From Bremia lactucae (Eukaryota > Oomycota > Peronosporomycetes > Peronosporales > Peronosporaceae), in the NCBI RefSeq assembly GCF_004359215.1, contig NC_090616.1, positions 2,062,279 to 2,125,336 on the forward strand: 63,058 nt of DNA, in the 5' to 3' direction. This document shows positions 11,690 to 22,124 of this stretch, piece after piece (within the stretch, counting starts at the first letter, position 1; each line of letters opens with the position of its first letter). The position numbers and the translations under genes are program-made. Below the pieces are notes generated by a model, which saw only the letters and a program-made list of their open reading frames with translations, did no database searches and was not told where the DNA came from.

Positions 11690-11900
11690 CTCTCCACATT
11701 CATTGACGGATTCGAGTGGTGAAAAGCGTTTCCTTGTTGAACGCCTCCTAAACCACCGCTAGGTGAAAAGGGTTCGAGCGAATTACTTCGTTCGTTGGCA
11801 GGGGTATCCACCTCGCATGGTCGTTGAGAACCTTGTTTCCAATTGAAGATGGACGTTCCGAGTCTCGTCGCACAGTACGACAAGACTAATTTTCCTAGAC
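11690..11900 (+). pseudogene. C-terminal chromodomain (A2)
   Basis: EKRFLVERLLNHR ends at a TAG at 11760-11762, followed by YFVRWQGYPP in the next segment. This is the beta-strand and aromatic-cage part of a chromodomain as found at the C-terminus of chromoviral integrases, which steer insertion to particular chromatin. It is broken by the stop and a frameshift. Confidence 0.65.
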
Positions 11901-12719
11901 AGAGGGTCCATCAGAAAACGAGCGCTTCCCGCGCTCGTAAGTTTTCAATCTTTTGCGCATCTCACAAGAAATGATCGCCCTTCAATGTGGTTTTTCAAGG
12001 GACAATGCCTCCTTGAGGCATGACCTGCGCCTTTAAATCAGCATGGCATCACTCCCCCACGAGAGGCAAGGTATTCATGCCTCTTTAAACAATCGGTGCG
12101 GCTTCAAGCGTGCACCGCTTACGGTTTTTTTATCGAACCGGTCACGGAGAATAAACCGGGTTTTCATGCCAGACCTCGCGGCCGGTGCTACGATCACTCT
12201 GTACGAATGCTTCCCAAGCTTGGAACGAAGGAGTGACATCCTTTGCCCGCTTACATGTGTACCGTCGATGCTGGAAACGGTATCAATGAAGAATTCCGTT
12301 TTGTCGTCACTAGACTTGTGAAGTCTGGATGAGTCAAAAATGAAAGTTGATATCGATCAATGGTCCTACCAGACCAACGAGTTAAGTTGCTCTTAAAGAG
12401 GACCAACCGCGGCATAGTTGTAAAGCATGAAGTTGGTGTAGAAGACGCGCTGCTCGAGCAATTATTGGCACATGCTGAGAAGATCATTTTTTTCAATCAC
12501 GGCATCTTGAATTGACTAAGGATTCACACCAATTGCATTGTGTTTACGCCAGACTGGTCTAATGAAGCTTTTTTGTGAATCAAGTGCATCAGGTCCTTAA
12601 TACAATTGTTCAAAGTCAACCGAACAGTTCTAGGTAAACGCCTGCGTTCCTCTTTTTCTTGAAGGCTTTTTTTAACCTTATCCGGTCATTTGTAACTAGG
12701 CACCTTTGCTAGTAATAAT
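11901..12719 (+). other. A2 tail, no recognisable protein
   Basis: No convincing coding frame. Up to about 12530 the sequence keeps the stem-loop texture of family A, for example ATGCCTC/GAGGCAT, AGACTT/AAGTCT and TGGTC/GACCA pairs at short distance, so I assign that part to A2. It does not match the antisense-ORF region of A3 or A4. I recognise nothing in 12530-12719. Confidence 0.4.
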
Positions 12720-12900
12720 AACAGTACTAGTCAACCTACTGATTACAGTGAAGGTGCGGTTCCTCGAAACTTCACGTACAAAAAGGTACAGAGAAAGGTT
12801 TCTTATAAAGCTAAGGTAAATTAGCTTAAGGTCTAGTTTAAGGCGTAAGAATAGAGAAAAAGTAAAACTGTATTAATGTATGTGGTTTTGTTCGCAAGCT
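12720..12900 (+). repeat. Family C LTR-like fragment
   Basis: Matches the reverse complement of 5640-5795, with CTGATTACAGTGAAGGTG at 12740 and TTTAAGGCGTAAGAATAGAG at about 12838. No coding signal. Its boundaries are not visible. Confidence 0.5.
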
Positions 12901-13104
12901 TCTTCTGAATTTATTATATATGTAACTTACTATGTATGGCGCCTCCTATGCATGCAAAGCATACCTCAACAGGTTATAAGTTCGATTAAAGGGCGAGTAG
13001 CACAGCGATCGATGCAGGCTTTGATTCCTTAGCTTCTGCTGATCTCAAGGAATTCAGCGGCTGTGAAATATTTCAAGGACAAGGACGGCCTCGACTTGAA
13101 AAAT
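12901..13104. other. Short unassigned stretch
   Basis: No open frame of note and no match to the repeats traced here. Confidence 0.4.
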
Positions 13105-13321
13105 ATATACGGGACATCCCGTACACAGCAGTGAGCACTCCCAGTGGGATGCTCTAGGAATGGCTAGTAATACCACAGGGGCTTAGTAAGGGCCCCCCCC
13201 AACATTCAACATATGCGTACTGAATCTGTTAAGACCCGTGCATGAATTCGCACAAAGTTATTTCGACGATGTTTTCGTTCATAGCTGGGCTATGGACGGA
13301 AATACGGACGTGAGAGTCATA
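13105..13321 (+). mobile_element. Family A reverse-transcriptase fragment
   Basis: About 215 bp matching the RT core of A2 (9050-9260): GTGAGCACTCCCAGTGGGAT, then the TTTCGACGATG block that encodes the FDD catalytic motif. It stops at 13321 against the CRN2-side repeat. There is a run of nine C at 13192-13200. Confidence 0.75.
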
Positions 13322-13559
13322 AAATTGCGCACCCCACAATCGTGTCTTGTAATGATTGGCGCGTTTGATTAAAACTTGAATCAACACCAATCAATAGAAT
13401 TAATGTCTTATTGCCTCGATATTACCAAATTTTTTAATTTAGGAACTAATCAAAAAAGATATTTATTAGTACTTTTTATCGTATTTCTGTTCATGGAACA
13501 TAATATTACTTATTCCTCTTTTAGAAAATAATACTTATTTAACGATACAACTCGTTACA
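13322..13559 (+). repeat. LTR-like repeat beside CRN2, downstream side
   Basis: Shares with the CRN1 arms TTGCGCACC, CACAATCGTG, CCAATCAATAGA, TAATGTCTTATTG and TCGATATTACCA, and ends with AACGATACAACTCGTTACA. The outer 50 or so bases found in the CRN1 arms are missing. Relative to CRN2 transcription it lies downstream, in the same relative orientation as the downstream arm of CRN1. Confidence 0.7.
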
Positions 13560-13936
13560 TCGTTGCTTCGCCTTATATTGAGCAGCAAGCTCCTGTCGAA
13601 GATTACACGCTTCGGAGTTTGCGTCAAATAAATTATCTAAATGTCTATTGAATTATTATTATTATCAATTAATTTAAATTTCATTTATTTTTCAATAATA
13701 ATTGATGATATAATGGGACAAGTTTTTTTTTATTATTCCAACCTAGGCGCATTAATTGTTCATAACGGTGTCTTCGTAGTATTTTAGAGAAAGAATGTAT
13801 TATATCGTAAAAACCAGCTTAACGAAAGAGGTAAAAAAAACTTTCCCTACGATATAGTCGGCATTTGTATGGAATGTACGTCAAAACAAGTAGTATTGAT
13901 TATAACGCAAACAGCATGCAAATCGAATTCTGGAGA
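13560..13936. other. AT-rich 3' flank of CRN2
   Basis: A roughly 380-bp AT-rich stretch without coding signal. It would contain the 3' end of the CRN2 transcript. No poly(A) signal can be singled out. Confidence 0.4.
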
Positions 13937-16243
13937 CTAGATTCTTCCATTGCCAATCTCAACGAAAATGACGAGCTTTTTTTCACAGTGCTTCGTGCTA
14001 CCATCATCCATGCACTGTACTTTGTGCAATTCTTGATTCTCTATCCCAACAATTTCCTCTAGCTTCGAACCACATGAAACGCGATAGACATCCATTGTTG
14101 CCAAATTGTGTTCTCGCACAAATGCTGCATATGTTTCTTCCCTTATAAAATATTCTTTCTGCAATCCCCTCGTCACTACCAAATGCAGTTTGGATTCAGC
14201 CGGTACACGCGACAGAATCTTTCTTATTGTCTCGAGCGACAGAGGCTGCTCCTCGTCGTTGCATTCGCCAGATATCAGCCCGGAATCAATACGAAAGTCG
14301 ATCGTTTCACTGTTGGCAGTTTGGACGAAATTGTCCAACTTTAATTCGTCATTAAGCAGCCAAGCTGGCCATTTTACGTTTGGAGGAGACAAGAATGGAA
14401 CGACCCAATTCCCGCGTGTCTCAAATCCTACAGGAAAATCTATCTTCACATCTTGTGACTTAACGCCCAATTCGTACAAAAGCCGACCCAAAAATGTCGG
14501 GAATGCCACCCCACCAAGTCCGGCAACATGACTCGCCAACACGACAGCCGCGAACACGAACACTTCGAAACGCTGCTTCTCGTCCATAGGCTCGTTGGTA
14601 TCATGCAAATACATTGTTGTAGTCGGCACTGACAAAAAGACCTCACGCAAGGAAAGGTCAAACGGACGATATGACATACCGCCCGTCAGAGTCAAGTAAA
14701 GAAGGACGTCATTCGACGGGTGAGGAAACACACTACGACATTTCCAGCTTCTTCTGTCTTCAAAATCGAATTCGGCTTCGTCGGCTTTGTAAGAATTGCC
14801 ATTTGCCTTCAGAAACAGCCTAAATGTCCTCTTTTCATCTAAGCAAGCATAATGACTGTCAATCAAATTCAATTTACCGTCTTCAACACGACAACTCGAG
14901 CAGAGCAACAAGCATAGCTGACCAATTTCAAACTCGTGATGTCGTCTTTGCTTCCTCCGGGCCAATAGTGGTGCCAAATGTCCAACCAGTGCATTTAAGT
15001 AATTTGCTGTATTATTGCCGACATTCCACGGATTTTCCCGTATATACTGGATAGCAATCTCAGCGAAGAGCGGTCGACTATTCGCGACAATGTTTTGGAA
15101 AACCGTTGGTAGTATTTGAACATCACTGCCAATTACGGTGCGAGGTAAAAGTGGGTGCACTATGCACCACAGATAATCCGCAGGACATCGCGATCCAGAG
15201 GAAACCGAAGTCAAACCTCGTGCCGTACCACTCGTGGAGCTGACTACCACAACAAGACCAAACGATCGAAATACGTTTAGCATGAGACGAAGGCGACGTC
15301 TATTATCGTAAGCCCAACGATCGTTTGATGCGGCTTTTCGATCAATTTCACGCGGAAAATCATCTAGAAAAAAGATAAAGGGCTTTTTTCCATTCGTAAC
15401 ACGATCTTTGAGTGCCTGATTGACATCGTTACGAGTCCAAACAGCTGTTTCCAATTCATTTTTTTCGAGCAGTGCAGCATAGATAAAGCCATAAAGAGAT
15501 AAATAATTTTCACCTTGCAATAACATAATGCTGCCCGTATTTGGCCCATTCGTCATTTCAAAGTCTTTTTTCAGGCAATTTTCGAAAACGCGGCTACGTG
15601 ATGCATACGCTGCACTAATGTCTTGTCCTTTATCATCGACATTGTCACACATTATGTGATAAATATCAAATTGTCCAGTGGCGTCCAAGTTGAATGCCAT
15701 TTGCGTCTTTCCCATACCAGACGAGCTTTCCAAAACGACAAATGGTGTAACCTCATCTTTGCTCTCGAGAATTGAGCGGATTGCTTTCGAAAGTGACTCG
15801 ACTTGTTGTTGACTAGCAAGTGTCTTGGAAAGAGTCTCATACCTTTCCACAGTTTTCGCGGTTTTGCTGTTCCGCGAAATAGAGAGAATTTGTCGTGGGA
15901 CCACTACCAGCACGTGAATTTGCCTTGGCTGCGGCGCGGGCATTTGGTTTTCGTTTAGATAACGCTGGATAGACCGAGTTGACATCAATGGCTTGCAATC
16001 AAGCATACTTTCGATGTCATCATCCACATTTCCCTTTATAAGTTGCTGTGCACTCGGCTCGCTATCTGACAGCCACGCGTTCCCCTTTCTCGCCAAGTAC
16101 AGCTCGAGTTCGGCAGCATCGCATTTTATTTTGTTTGAGTTTTTAATTTTGATAGCGTCATTCAAGGCCACCACTGACTTCGTTTCGTCAATGGTCACAG
16201 GGAATACGCTTCTCTCTCCGACTATGGCACATAAGAGCTTCAT
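13937..16243 (-). CDS. Crinkler (CRN) effector CRN2 with P-loop NTPase and nuclease-like C-terminus
   Basis: Intact 768-residue frame. Residues 1-116 form a CRN header that begins MKLLCAIVGE, has LYLARK at 49-54 and closes with HVLVVVP at 110-116. An NTPase region follows: P-loop SSGMGKTQ around 174-181 and Walker B-like FIFFLDDFPRE at 289-299, then VVVSSTSGTAR. The C-terminal part has IDFRID (Asp649) and GECND (Glu660, Asn662), which line up with a D...ExK restriction-endonuclease-like core, but the Lys is Asn here while CRN1 has Lys. By family knowledge, CRNs are modular effectors delivered to host nuclei, and NTPase-plus-nuclease layouts have been described for CRN-type proteins. No clear signal peptide is seen, as in many CRNs. 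It is flanked by LTR-like repeats and family A fragments. CRN identity is near certain; loss of nuclease activity is inference. Confidence 0.9.
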   Translation of the reverse strand: MKLLCAIVGERSVFPVTIDETKSVVALNDAIKIKNSNKIKCDAAELELYLARKGNAWLSDSEPSAQQLIKGNVDDDIESMLDCKPLMSTRSIQRYLNENQMPAPQPRQIHVLVVVPRQILSISRNSKTAKTVERYETLSKTLASQQQVESLSKAIRSILESKDEVTPFVVLESSSGMGKTQMAFNLDATGQFDIYHIMCDNVDDKGQDISAAYASRSRVFENCLKKDFEMTNGPNTGSIMLLQGENYLSLYGFIYAALLEKNELETAVWTRNDVNQALKDRVTNGKKPFIFFLDDFPREIDRKAASNDRWAYDNRRRLRLMLNVFRSFGLVVVVSSTSGTARGLTSVSSGSRCPADYLWCIVHPLLPRTVIGSDVQILPTVFQNIVANSRPLFAEIAIQYIRENPWNVGNNTANYLNALVGHLAPLLARRKQRRHHEFEIGQLCLLLCSSCRVEDGKLNLIDSHYACLDEKRTFRLFLKANGNSYKADEAEFDFEDRRSWKCRSVFPHPSNDVLLYLTLTGGMSYRPFDLSLREVFLSVPTTTMYLHDTNEPMDEKQRFEVFVFAAVVLASHVAGLGGVAFPTFLGRLLYELGVKSQDVKIDFPVGFETRGNWVVPFLSPPNVKWPAWLLNDELKLDNFVQTANSETIDFRIDSGLISGECNDEEQPLSLETIRKILSRVPAESKLHLVVTRGLQKEYFIREETYAAFVREHNLATMDVYRVSCGSKLEEIVGIENQELHKVQCMDDGSTKHCEKKLVIFVEIGNGRI

Positions 16244-16414
16244 TATACGTGTTTTGTCTTTCTGGGAACTCTAAACGCCGCAGATTATCCCTTGAGGTTG
16301 TAAACAGCATAGATTGAAAAGTGAAATTAATGATTTAAGCTTTAACTGAGAAATTCCGTAGAACTTTCCACTTCTTCCAGTTCGACAGGAGACGCAGTGC
16401 AACAGTTGAATTAT

Positions 16415-16600
16415 ATCACTCTTCGAACTAATGTCTCGTTGCGTCAATATTTCCAAATTTGATAACATTGGATGAATCAAGTCAACTAATTAATAAAGAT
16501 AATTATTTGTACATTTTATCTTATTTCTTCTTATATAAAATAAGAATATTTTTTCCTCTTACAGGAAATAATACTAAATATTACTGGTTACTTTAAGTTA
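16415..16600 (+). repeat. LTR-like repeat beside CRN2, upstream side (partial)
   Basis: Matches the middle and inner part of 13322-13559 in the same orientation: CTAATGTCTCGTTGCGTCAA, CATTTTATCTTATTTC, TTCCTCTTACAGGAAATAAT. Both ends are lost. It sits about 170 bp upstream of the CRN2 start, so CRN2 lies between direct copies while CRN1 lies between inverted ones. Confidence 0.55.
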
Positions 16601-16621
16601 AAATTAACGCCGCCAATCGCC

Positions 16622-17005
16622 TGTAACGAGGTGTATCTTTACGTGAAATTAACACTTAAAAGGTTGTTAATGAATATATTAATTAACAAAAGGTAGAGTT
16701 GGAGAATTTTACTTTACATAGTAATTTTCGAACAGCTTATCCATTGCAAGATATTTGCCATTATATCTACTTGCTCCGCGGTCCCCCGTCAGCACTGGAC
16801 GCACACAAAAAGAGATACAGAAAAGACTTTATTACATGTTATGTATTAGTTTATAATTAAGTTGGTATTAAGTAGATAGAAACAGAAGCACTGTATTATA
16901 TTAAATACAGTTTACTTATAACTCTCTTTAGAGAAAGTGTTCTAAAGAGAGTCTTCCTCTGCACGTATTAGTGTGCGTGAAGCGACGTGAGGCACCACTC
17001 GCGCT
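16622..17005 (+). repeat. Family A LTR (5' LTR of A3)
   Basis: Starts TGTAACGAGGTGTATC and runs through the A blocks to GGCACCACTCGCGCTG, where it is cut directly into protease codons. About 60 bp of the LTR 3' end is missing compared with 53847-54286. Confidence 0.85.
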
Positions 17006-17800
17006 GTGCGTCTAGCAACAGGCGCATCGATAACAGTAACGAAACGCGTAGTGAAATTTAACTACACGTTAACAGATTTACAGTATGATGAAATCATCAT
17101 CGTACTGGATTTGGATGACAAATTTGATGTCATCCTAGGTTTGCCTTGGCTCAGAAAATATGAGCCAAGGATCAACTGGCAGCATCGATCCGTAAAGATG
17201 CCTGCCACTTGTTAATGAGATGACCATCTAATGAACATTTTGGAGCGTTCACAAGCGTGTGGATGTGCTACGAGGGAGAGCGATGGCCTTACTTAAGCTA
17301 CGGTCGTTAGTACAACTGCACAAGATCACAGTGTGATTACTAATCACCCTGTGGAGTCAGCTGCCGGCGGCTGTGCGAATACACATGCAGCGCCGAAGGT
17401 CCACCACTCAAATAAGTCGAGTGGATTGAGACATGAATGTGCGTCTAGCGAGCAACATTCAAGGAATATACCGGTTGTTCAAAAGGGGCAACACGATGAT
17501 CCTAGGTCAAGTAGAGAGTCGACGGTAGAGGACCCGACTGTGATAGCGCAATCACAGTCGGTAAGACGTTGAAGGAATAAGTCCCCACATACTTTAGAAA
17601 AAAAAAACTTGAATAATTAATGCTGAATTGACTAGAATTCAGCATTCCGAGGGATTGATCCCTCGACAGCCTATTGACAAATACCAGGAAGAAACCGAGA
17701 CGTTGAATGTCTTGGTTAATAACGGATCAAGAAAAGGCGCTTATACTCTTGATCTGTATGCGCCTCCGATGTTAACTTCGGAGATAACTCAATTAAAACC
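17006..17800 (+). pseudogene. Protease C-terminus and spacer (A3)
   Basis: Opens inside the protease at RLATGAS and continues FDVILGLPWLRKYEPRINW. The CGA at 17182-17184 (Arg) is the codon that is TGA in A1 and A2. The spacer repeats the Ser/His-rich composition of A2 with several small indels. The active-site half of the protease has been deleted. Confidence 0.75.
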
Positions 17801-18009
17801 CTAAAAACCAAGCAGTTCTTGAGAGATCTGCATAGTGGTAGAATCAAGAGGATCTGCGTTTTCGTCAAAGAGGACGAATGCGTAACCGATATTCGGATAG
17901 CGAAAAAGTTTGTAGAGAACAAACGGGTTTTCAGCAGCTAATTGATCGACGAAAGTGTTCTCGATGTGAACACTCGGATTGAGAGATATACTTCTCCATC
18001 CTCTGAGTA

Positions 18010-18829
18010 ACTTTAGACAAATTCTTTATACAAAGATTTGATTGAATTCAAAGATGTATTCCCCAAAGCAGTTCCGTGCGAGTAGCCTAAGGCTAAAGGC
18101 ATCCGACATGAGATCGAGCTCAAACCGGGCTCGAGATATTGTGTCATGAAGCAGTGGCCACTGACACGGCGTGCGTCCTAATTACGAAAAGATCAGGGCA
18201 AATACCGACTGGCCAGTTCCAGTCGATGTCAAGGGACTTAGAAAGTTCCTTGGTTTAGCGGCGTACTTGCACAAGTACTCTCGCAATTATGCAGAGATGA
18301 CAGTTCATCTCTCTCGTCTCTTGAAAAAAGACGAGAAATGGTTATGGAACGCTGATTGTCAGCGTTCGTTTGAAGGTATCAAGCAAAGCTTGATGCAATC
18401 GCCCATCTTGGCGATTGCAGATCAAGACATACCATTCCATGTGGTCTGTGACGCCAGCGATTTTGCAATCGGCTCCGCGTTAATGCAATTCGATACAGAC
18501 GGCGTGGAGCGTCTTGTTCCAATCGCGTCAGCTGCTAACAGCTGAACGCAATTATTTAGTGCATGACAAGGAACCCCTTGCCATGAAATATGCACTGGCT
18601 AAATTTAGGGTCTGCAAACTAGGAGATAGACCGCTCATCGTATATACGGACCATGCGTCATTACGCACGGCCGTAAATAGTACACACCTCTCGCAAAAAA
18701 TGGCGAGGTGGCTATTCTTTTTCGCGGAGCATAACTTCCCTTTGGAACATGAACCAGGACAACTAAATATCGTCGCTGATGCGTTATCACGCCAACCCGA
18801 TTTCGAGCCGGCTGCGCATTCCAACAGTG
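18010..18829 (+). pseudogene. RT stub and RNase H (A3)
   Basis: The lead-in (FKDVFPKAVPCE, then RHEIELKPGSRYCVMKQWPL) jumps near 18173 straight to the post-catalytic YEKIRANTDWPVPVDVKGLR, so the palm domain with YFDD is missing. The connection domain and RNase H are well kept: FHVVCDASDFAIGSALMQFD, MKYALAKFRVC and VYTDHASLRTAVN. One frameshift lies near 18510. The region ends at VADALSRQPDFEP. Confidence 0.8.
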
Positions 18830-20690
18830 GAAATAATTCTACTGTTGCAACACTCGTTTCAAGTGTTCCGTCATCAACCTTATCTGATGACATAAAGAAA
18901 GCCTACGCAGAAAATAAGGACCTTCTGCGTTTAATGGATAATCTAATAAATCCATCCGATAAATCTCTTAAGGATTTACGGCCTATATTTCGATCGTCAT
19001 CCGATCGATACACAACACGCAACGGCTTATTGTGATTTACGGCCTATATTTCGATCGTCATCCGATCGATACGCAACACGCAGCGGCTTATTGTATTATA
19101 CAGCCTTTGCCGGCGACACTCCTCGTGTCGCCCTCCCAACTTACAATGATTTGCGCTTGCGCATCATGCATGAGTGTCACGATGCACCATCAAGTGGTCA
19201 TCGTGGACGTGAGAAAACTTTTCTCACAGTAAGTCGCGACTTCTACTAGCCCCGCCAGTATCAGTTCGTTCGCAAGTACATTCGCGCTTGCGATTTATGT
19301 CAACGGGTGAAGCCTAGTCCTTCATCCCGTGCACCTCTCCAACCCCTACCACTTCCAGCAGAGTGTTGGAAGTCCGTGTCTATGGACTTCGTCTTCGGAT
19401 TTCCCGAAGACGATCACAAAATAATGGAATCGTTTTTTTGTAGACAGATTCAGCAAGATTGTACATCGTGCTGCAGTACCAGAGTCGATAACGGCTCCGG
19501 GCTGTGCTCGTGTCTTTATCGACACGGTATTCAAACTCCACGGTTACCCCGCGAACTGGTCTCGGATAGAGATCCACGGTTTACGGCGGAGTTCTTGCAA
19601 TCCGTGTTACGGTCTCTCGGAACACGGCTGGCTATGTCAACTTCTGATCATCGAGAGACAGATGGTCAGTCGAAACGCGTAAATCACGTCTTCGAAGATA
19701 TATTTCGAGGTTACGTCTAATCGTATCCGAATTGGAGCGAGTTTTTACCGATGGTCGAAGTCGCCATCAATAATTCGGCGCATGCGTCTACAACGCATAC
19801 ACCATTCTTCGTGAAAAACTGACGCCGACCACGCATACTCACCCAATTAGAGGGATCCTCTAGTTTAGGGGGGGACTCGCAGGAGTAACACCTTATCTGA
19901 ATCATGTTTATCACGCGTCGAAGTTAACAACGACGCGAATGATATCGATGTCGAAGCAATCGACATCGAAGAGGAGAAAACTCTTATGGCAGTGCACACA
20001 AAGCGCATTGAAAAAGACGAAACCAATGAGTTAGCAGAAGAGTTTCTGCTAACTCGAGAATCAATAATCCGTTTCGTTCAGGATTCCATTGCTAACGCAG
20101 TGGACCGACAAAAACGGAATGCAGACAAACATGGAAGAGCAAATGCTCATTCATTTAATATTAATGATCTAGTGCTACTCTCTACGGTAAACTTACCTAA
20201 GCGATTAGTCATTAATGTGGGTAGCAGTAAACTACTACCCAAGGTCATTGGTCCTTTCCGTATACTGCATCGCAGAGGCAATTGGTACACAATAGAATTG
20301 CCACGTTGGATGCGAACGCATCCTACGTCTTACGTTGGTCGGCTCCGCCCGTACCATCAGTACGCGGCTTCTTCCGAGGACGAATTTGACCACCCTTTTC
20401 AAGAATCCCCAAGAGATTCTTGTGGTCACGAACCAGATTCTCATGCTGAATCTGGAGATTCTCATGTCGGGTTCGAATATCCTCGAAACCGCGATGAGCT
20501 GACGACAGCTCATCCGAAAGAGCGTGATACTTCCATTCGTACTCCAACATGGAGTACGCACTCTTCGAACGGTCTTCCAACCGTTCGACATGTTGAGTCT
20601 GCTCTAACGAGCGACGCATACCGCGCTTGTGATCTAGCCCTTCCTCCAGATCATGGAGGGAGCGATCGAGTTGTCGATATTCGACTCTAG
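18830..20690 (+). pseudogene. Integrase (A3)
   Basis: H2C2-type zinc region with CQRVKPSPSSRAPLQPLPLP, first catalytic Asp in SMDFVFGFPEDDH (19381-19419), second in DRDPRFTAEF (19568-19597). The third site reads ETDGQSKRVN, with Lys where the family has Glu (QTERVN). The C-terminal region shows LPKVIGPFRILHRRG and HPTSYVGRLRPYHQY. A 61-bp tandem duplication and several indels break the frame. Confidence 0.75.
18973..19094 (+). repeat. 61-bp tandem duplication in A3
   Basis: Two adjacent copies of a unit starting GATTTACGGCCTATATTTCG, at 18973-19033 and 19034-19094, with two substitutions visible. 61 is not a multiple of three, so the duplication shifts the pol frame and creates a stop at 19033-19035. 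The other A copies have a single unit here. Confidence 0.9.
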
Positions 20691-20940
20691 ATCCGACCCA
20701 TGGGTCGGATCTAATTTTTACTCCTCCGCCACAATCATTGGTGGATTCCCACGGTGGTCAGCGTTTCCTTGTGGAACGTTTCCAAAACTATCGTGATGTG
20801 AAGGGGCATTGAACGAGTTATCTTGTTCGCTGGCGCGGTTATCCACCTTCACATGACAGCTGGAAGCCTCGTTTCCAGCTGATTGTTGACGTTGAGGACC
20901 TCGTCCGCCAGTATGACGAGACCCATCCGATGGATCAGAA
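20691..20940 (+). pseudogene. C-terminal chromodomain (A3)
   Basis: GGQRFLVERFQNYRDVKGH, a stop at 20810-20812, then SYLVRWRGYPPSHDSWKP and FQLIVDVEDLVRQYD. The YLVRWRGYPP and WKP motifs are the core of a chromodomain. Apart from the stop it is the best-kept chromodomain in the window. Confidence 0.8.
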
Positions 20941-22010
20941 GGTCCATCGGGAAACACGCGCCCCTGGCGCTTGCAAATCGATTGCAAAACGTCAATCGCA
21001 TCGCGCTGCTCGATAGAGATGCGAGCCCTTCCCCAGGGCGAAGAATGGGAATAGACACCCCCCATCACCCGTTTCGTGTTGTCGACACAACACGAACAGG
21101 GATCACCCCGCGTGAGGCACGAAAGTCCTGCCTCACATGACAACCGATGAAATTTATACCTTGCACCGGTTGATGTTCGTTTCTCAAACTTAACGCGAAT
21201 CGCGTTAAGTCTTTGAATCCGGGCTTCGCGTCCAATGTATTTGGCATTGCGAATGAACGCGCTTCAAGCTTGCATAAGCGAGACTTTATTTCGGTTATTG
21301 TTGCGACTATACCATCGATATTTGAAGAAAAGCATCAAGATGAAAATCTTCCTCAGCGCGAAAGTTCTTCGTGCTGGGATTAAGGCCATGTTGCTTTGTC
21401 GCAATAAATAATGGATATTTATTGTGAGGAGTAGTCTGTCCAGACAAGCTATTAATTAGCTGTTCAGGCAAAAGCCACGGCTTCTTATCAGAGGCCAGAC
21501 GAGACATCTTAGTATCTAAGATCCCCTGAGTGGTATCCGCTGTAGCAGGTATACCACAGGAACTTTTATCACGATGGCTTACGCTATCGTCATCACCACG
21601 CACAGGAATTTGTGCGGGTGATGGCAAGGGAGACGGTGCTGGCGATGAGGAATCATCCTCATCGTCGGAACCGACTTGTTGCAGCGAATGCTACCAGCAC
21701 GTCTACTCGAATGAGCCCCCTCATTCGAAGGCTCATAGTCAGCCGCCTGACGATGATCAGGTGACTGTTCTGTTCTCCCCGAGTCGGTCATTTCATCCAA
21801 CTCGCATTCATAGTCGACCTTAAAGGAGGGGTCGCATTCACGTGGTGTATCACCACGTGCACCCGCAACATTTTTAGGTTGCGGGAGAAGATGACACTAC
21901 GACAGACGGAACGTCTGCCAAAGAGACAATAATGCGTCGCTCGCGGCTGCATGAACCGCAGCCGAAGACTTCGCACTGTTGTCAAACCGCATAGACTTGT
22001 TAACCATGCG
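20850..22010 (-). pseudogene. Antisense reading frame in A3
   Basis: On the strand opposite pol, about 1.1 kb can be followed with a few frame changes. An Ala/Ser-rich start (21985) leads to DEMTDSGRTEQSPDHRQAA, a segment with PSPAQIPVRGDDDS, then KPWLLPEQLINSLSGQTTPH. FRAEEDFHLDAFLQ, PNTLDAKPGFKDLTRFALSL and PVRVVSTTRNG follow. The same protein features recur, plus strand, in A4 at 34932-35900, although those two copies have diverged. I do not recognise a domain. Antisense frames between pol and the 3' LTR are known in some plant gypsy elements. Confidence 0.6.
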
Positions 22011-22111
22011 ATAGAATAAACAATGACGGTTCTGACTTATCAACATCGTTTTTAATAGAGTGGTCTTATAGTGAACACTATTCCTAATGACAGTCAGATT
22101 GATTGTCGTTT

Positions 22112-22124
22112 AAGGGAGGGGTGA
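22112..22124 (+). promoter_or_regulatory. Polypurine tract of A3
   Basis: AAGGGAGGGGTGA directly before the 3' LTR. A4 has AAGGGAGAAGTGA at the same place (reverse of 34817-34829). By family this primes plus-strand DNA. Confidence 0.75.

Larger units (their letters stand above)
5806..12530 (+). mobile_element. Ty3/gypsy chromovirus, family A, copy A2
   Basis: The order is LTR, primer site, gag, CCHC, protease, spacer, reverse transcriptase, RNase H, integrase, chromodomain, then an unassigned tail. It is the longest A copy in which every coding domain can be traced, but all domains carry stops or frameshifts. The first 20 or so bases of the 5' LTR are missing. No 3' LTR was found; the tail still shows the family's dense stem-loop texture to about 12530, which I take as the approximate end. 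Confidence 0.85.

Noticed and set aside
20000..21250. CRISPR array or riboswitches from the regularly spaced hairpins
   Set aside because: The stems differ in sequence, have no constant repeat, lie inside retroelement codons, and the organism is a eukaryote.
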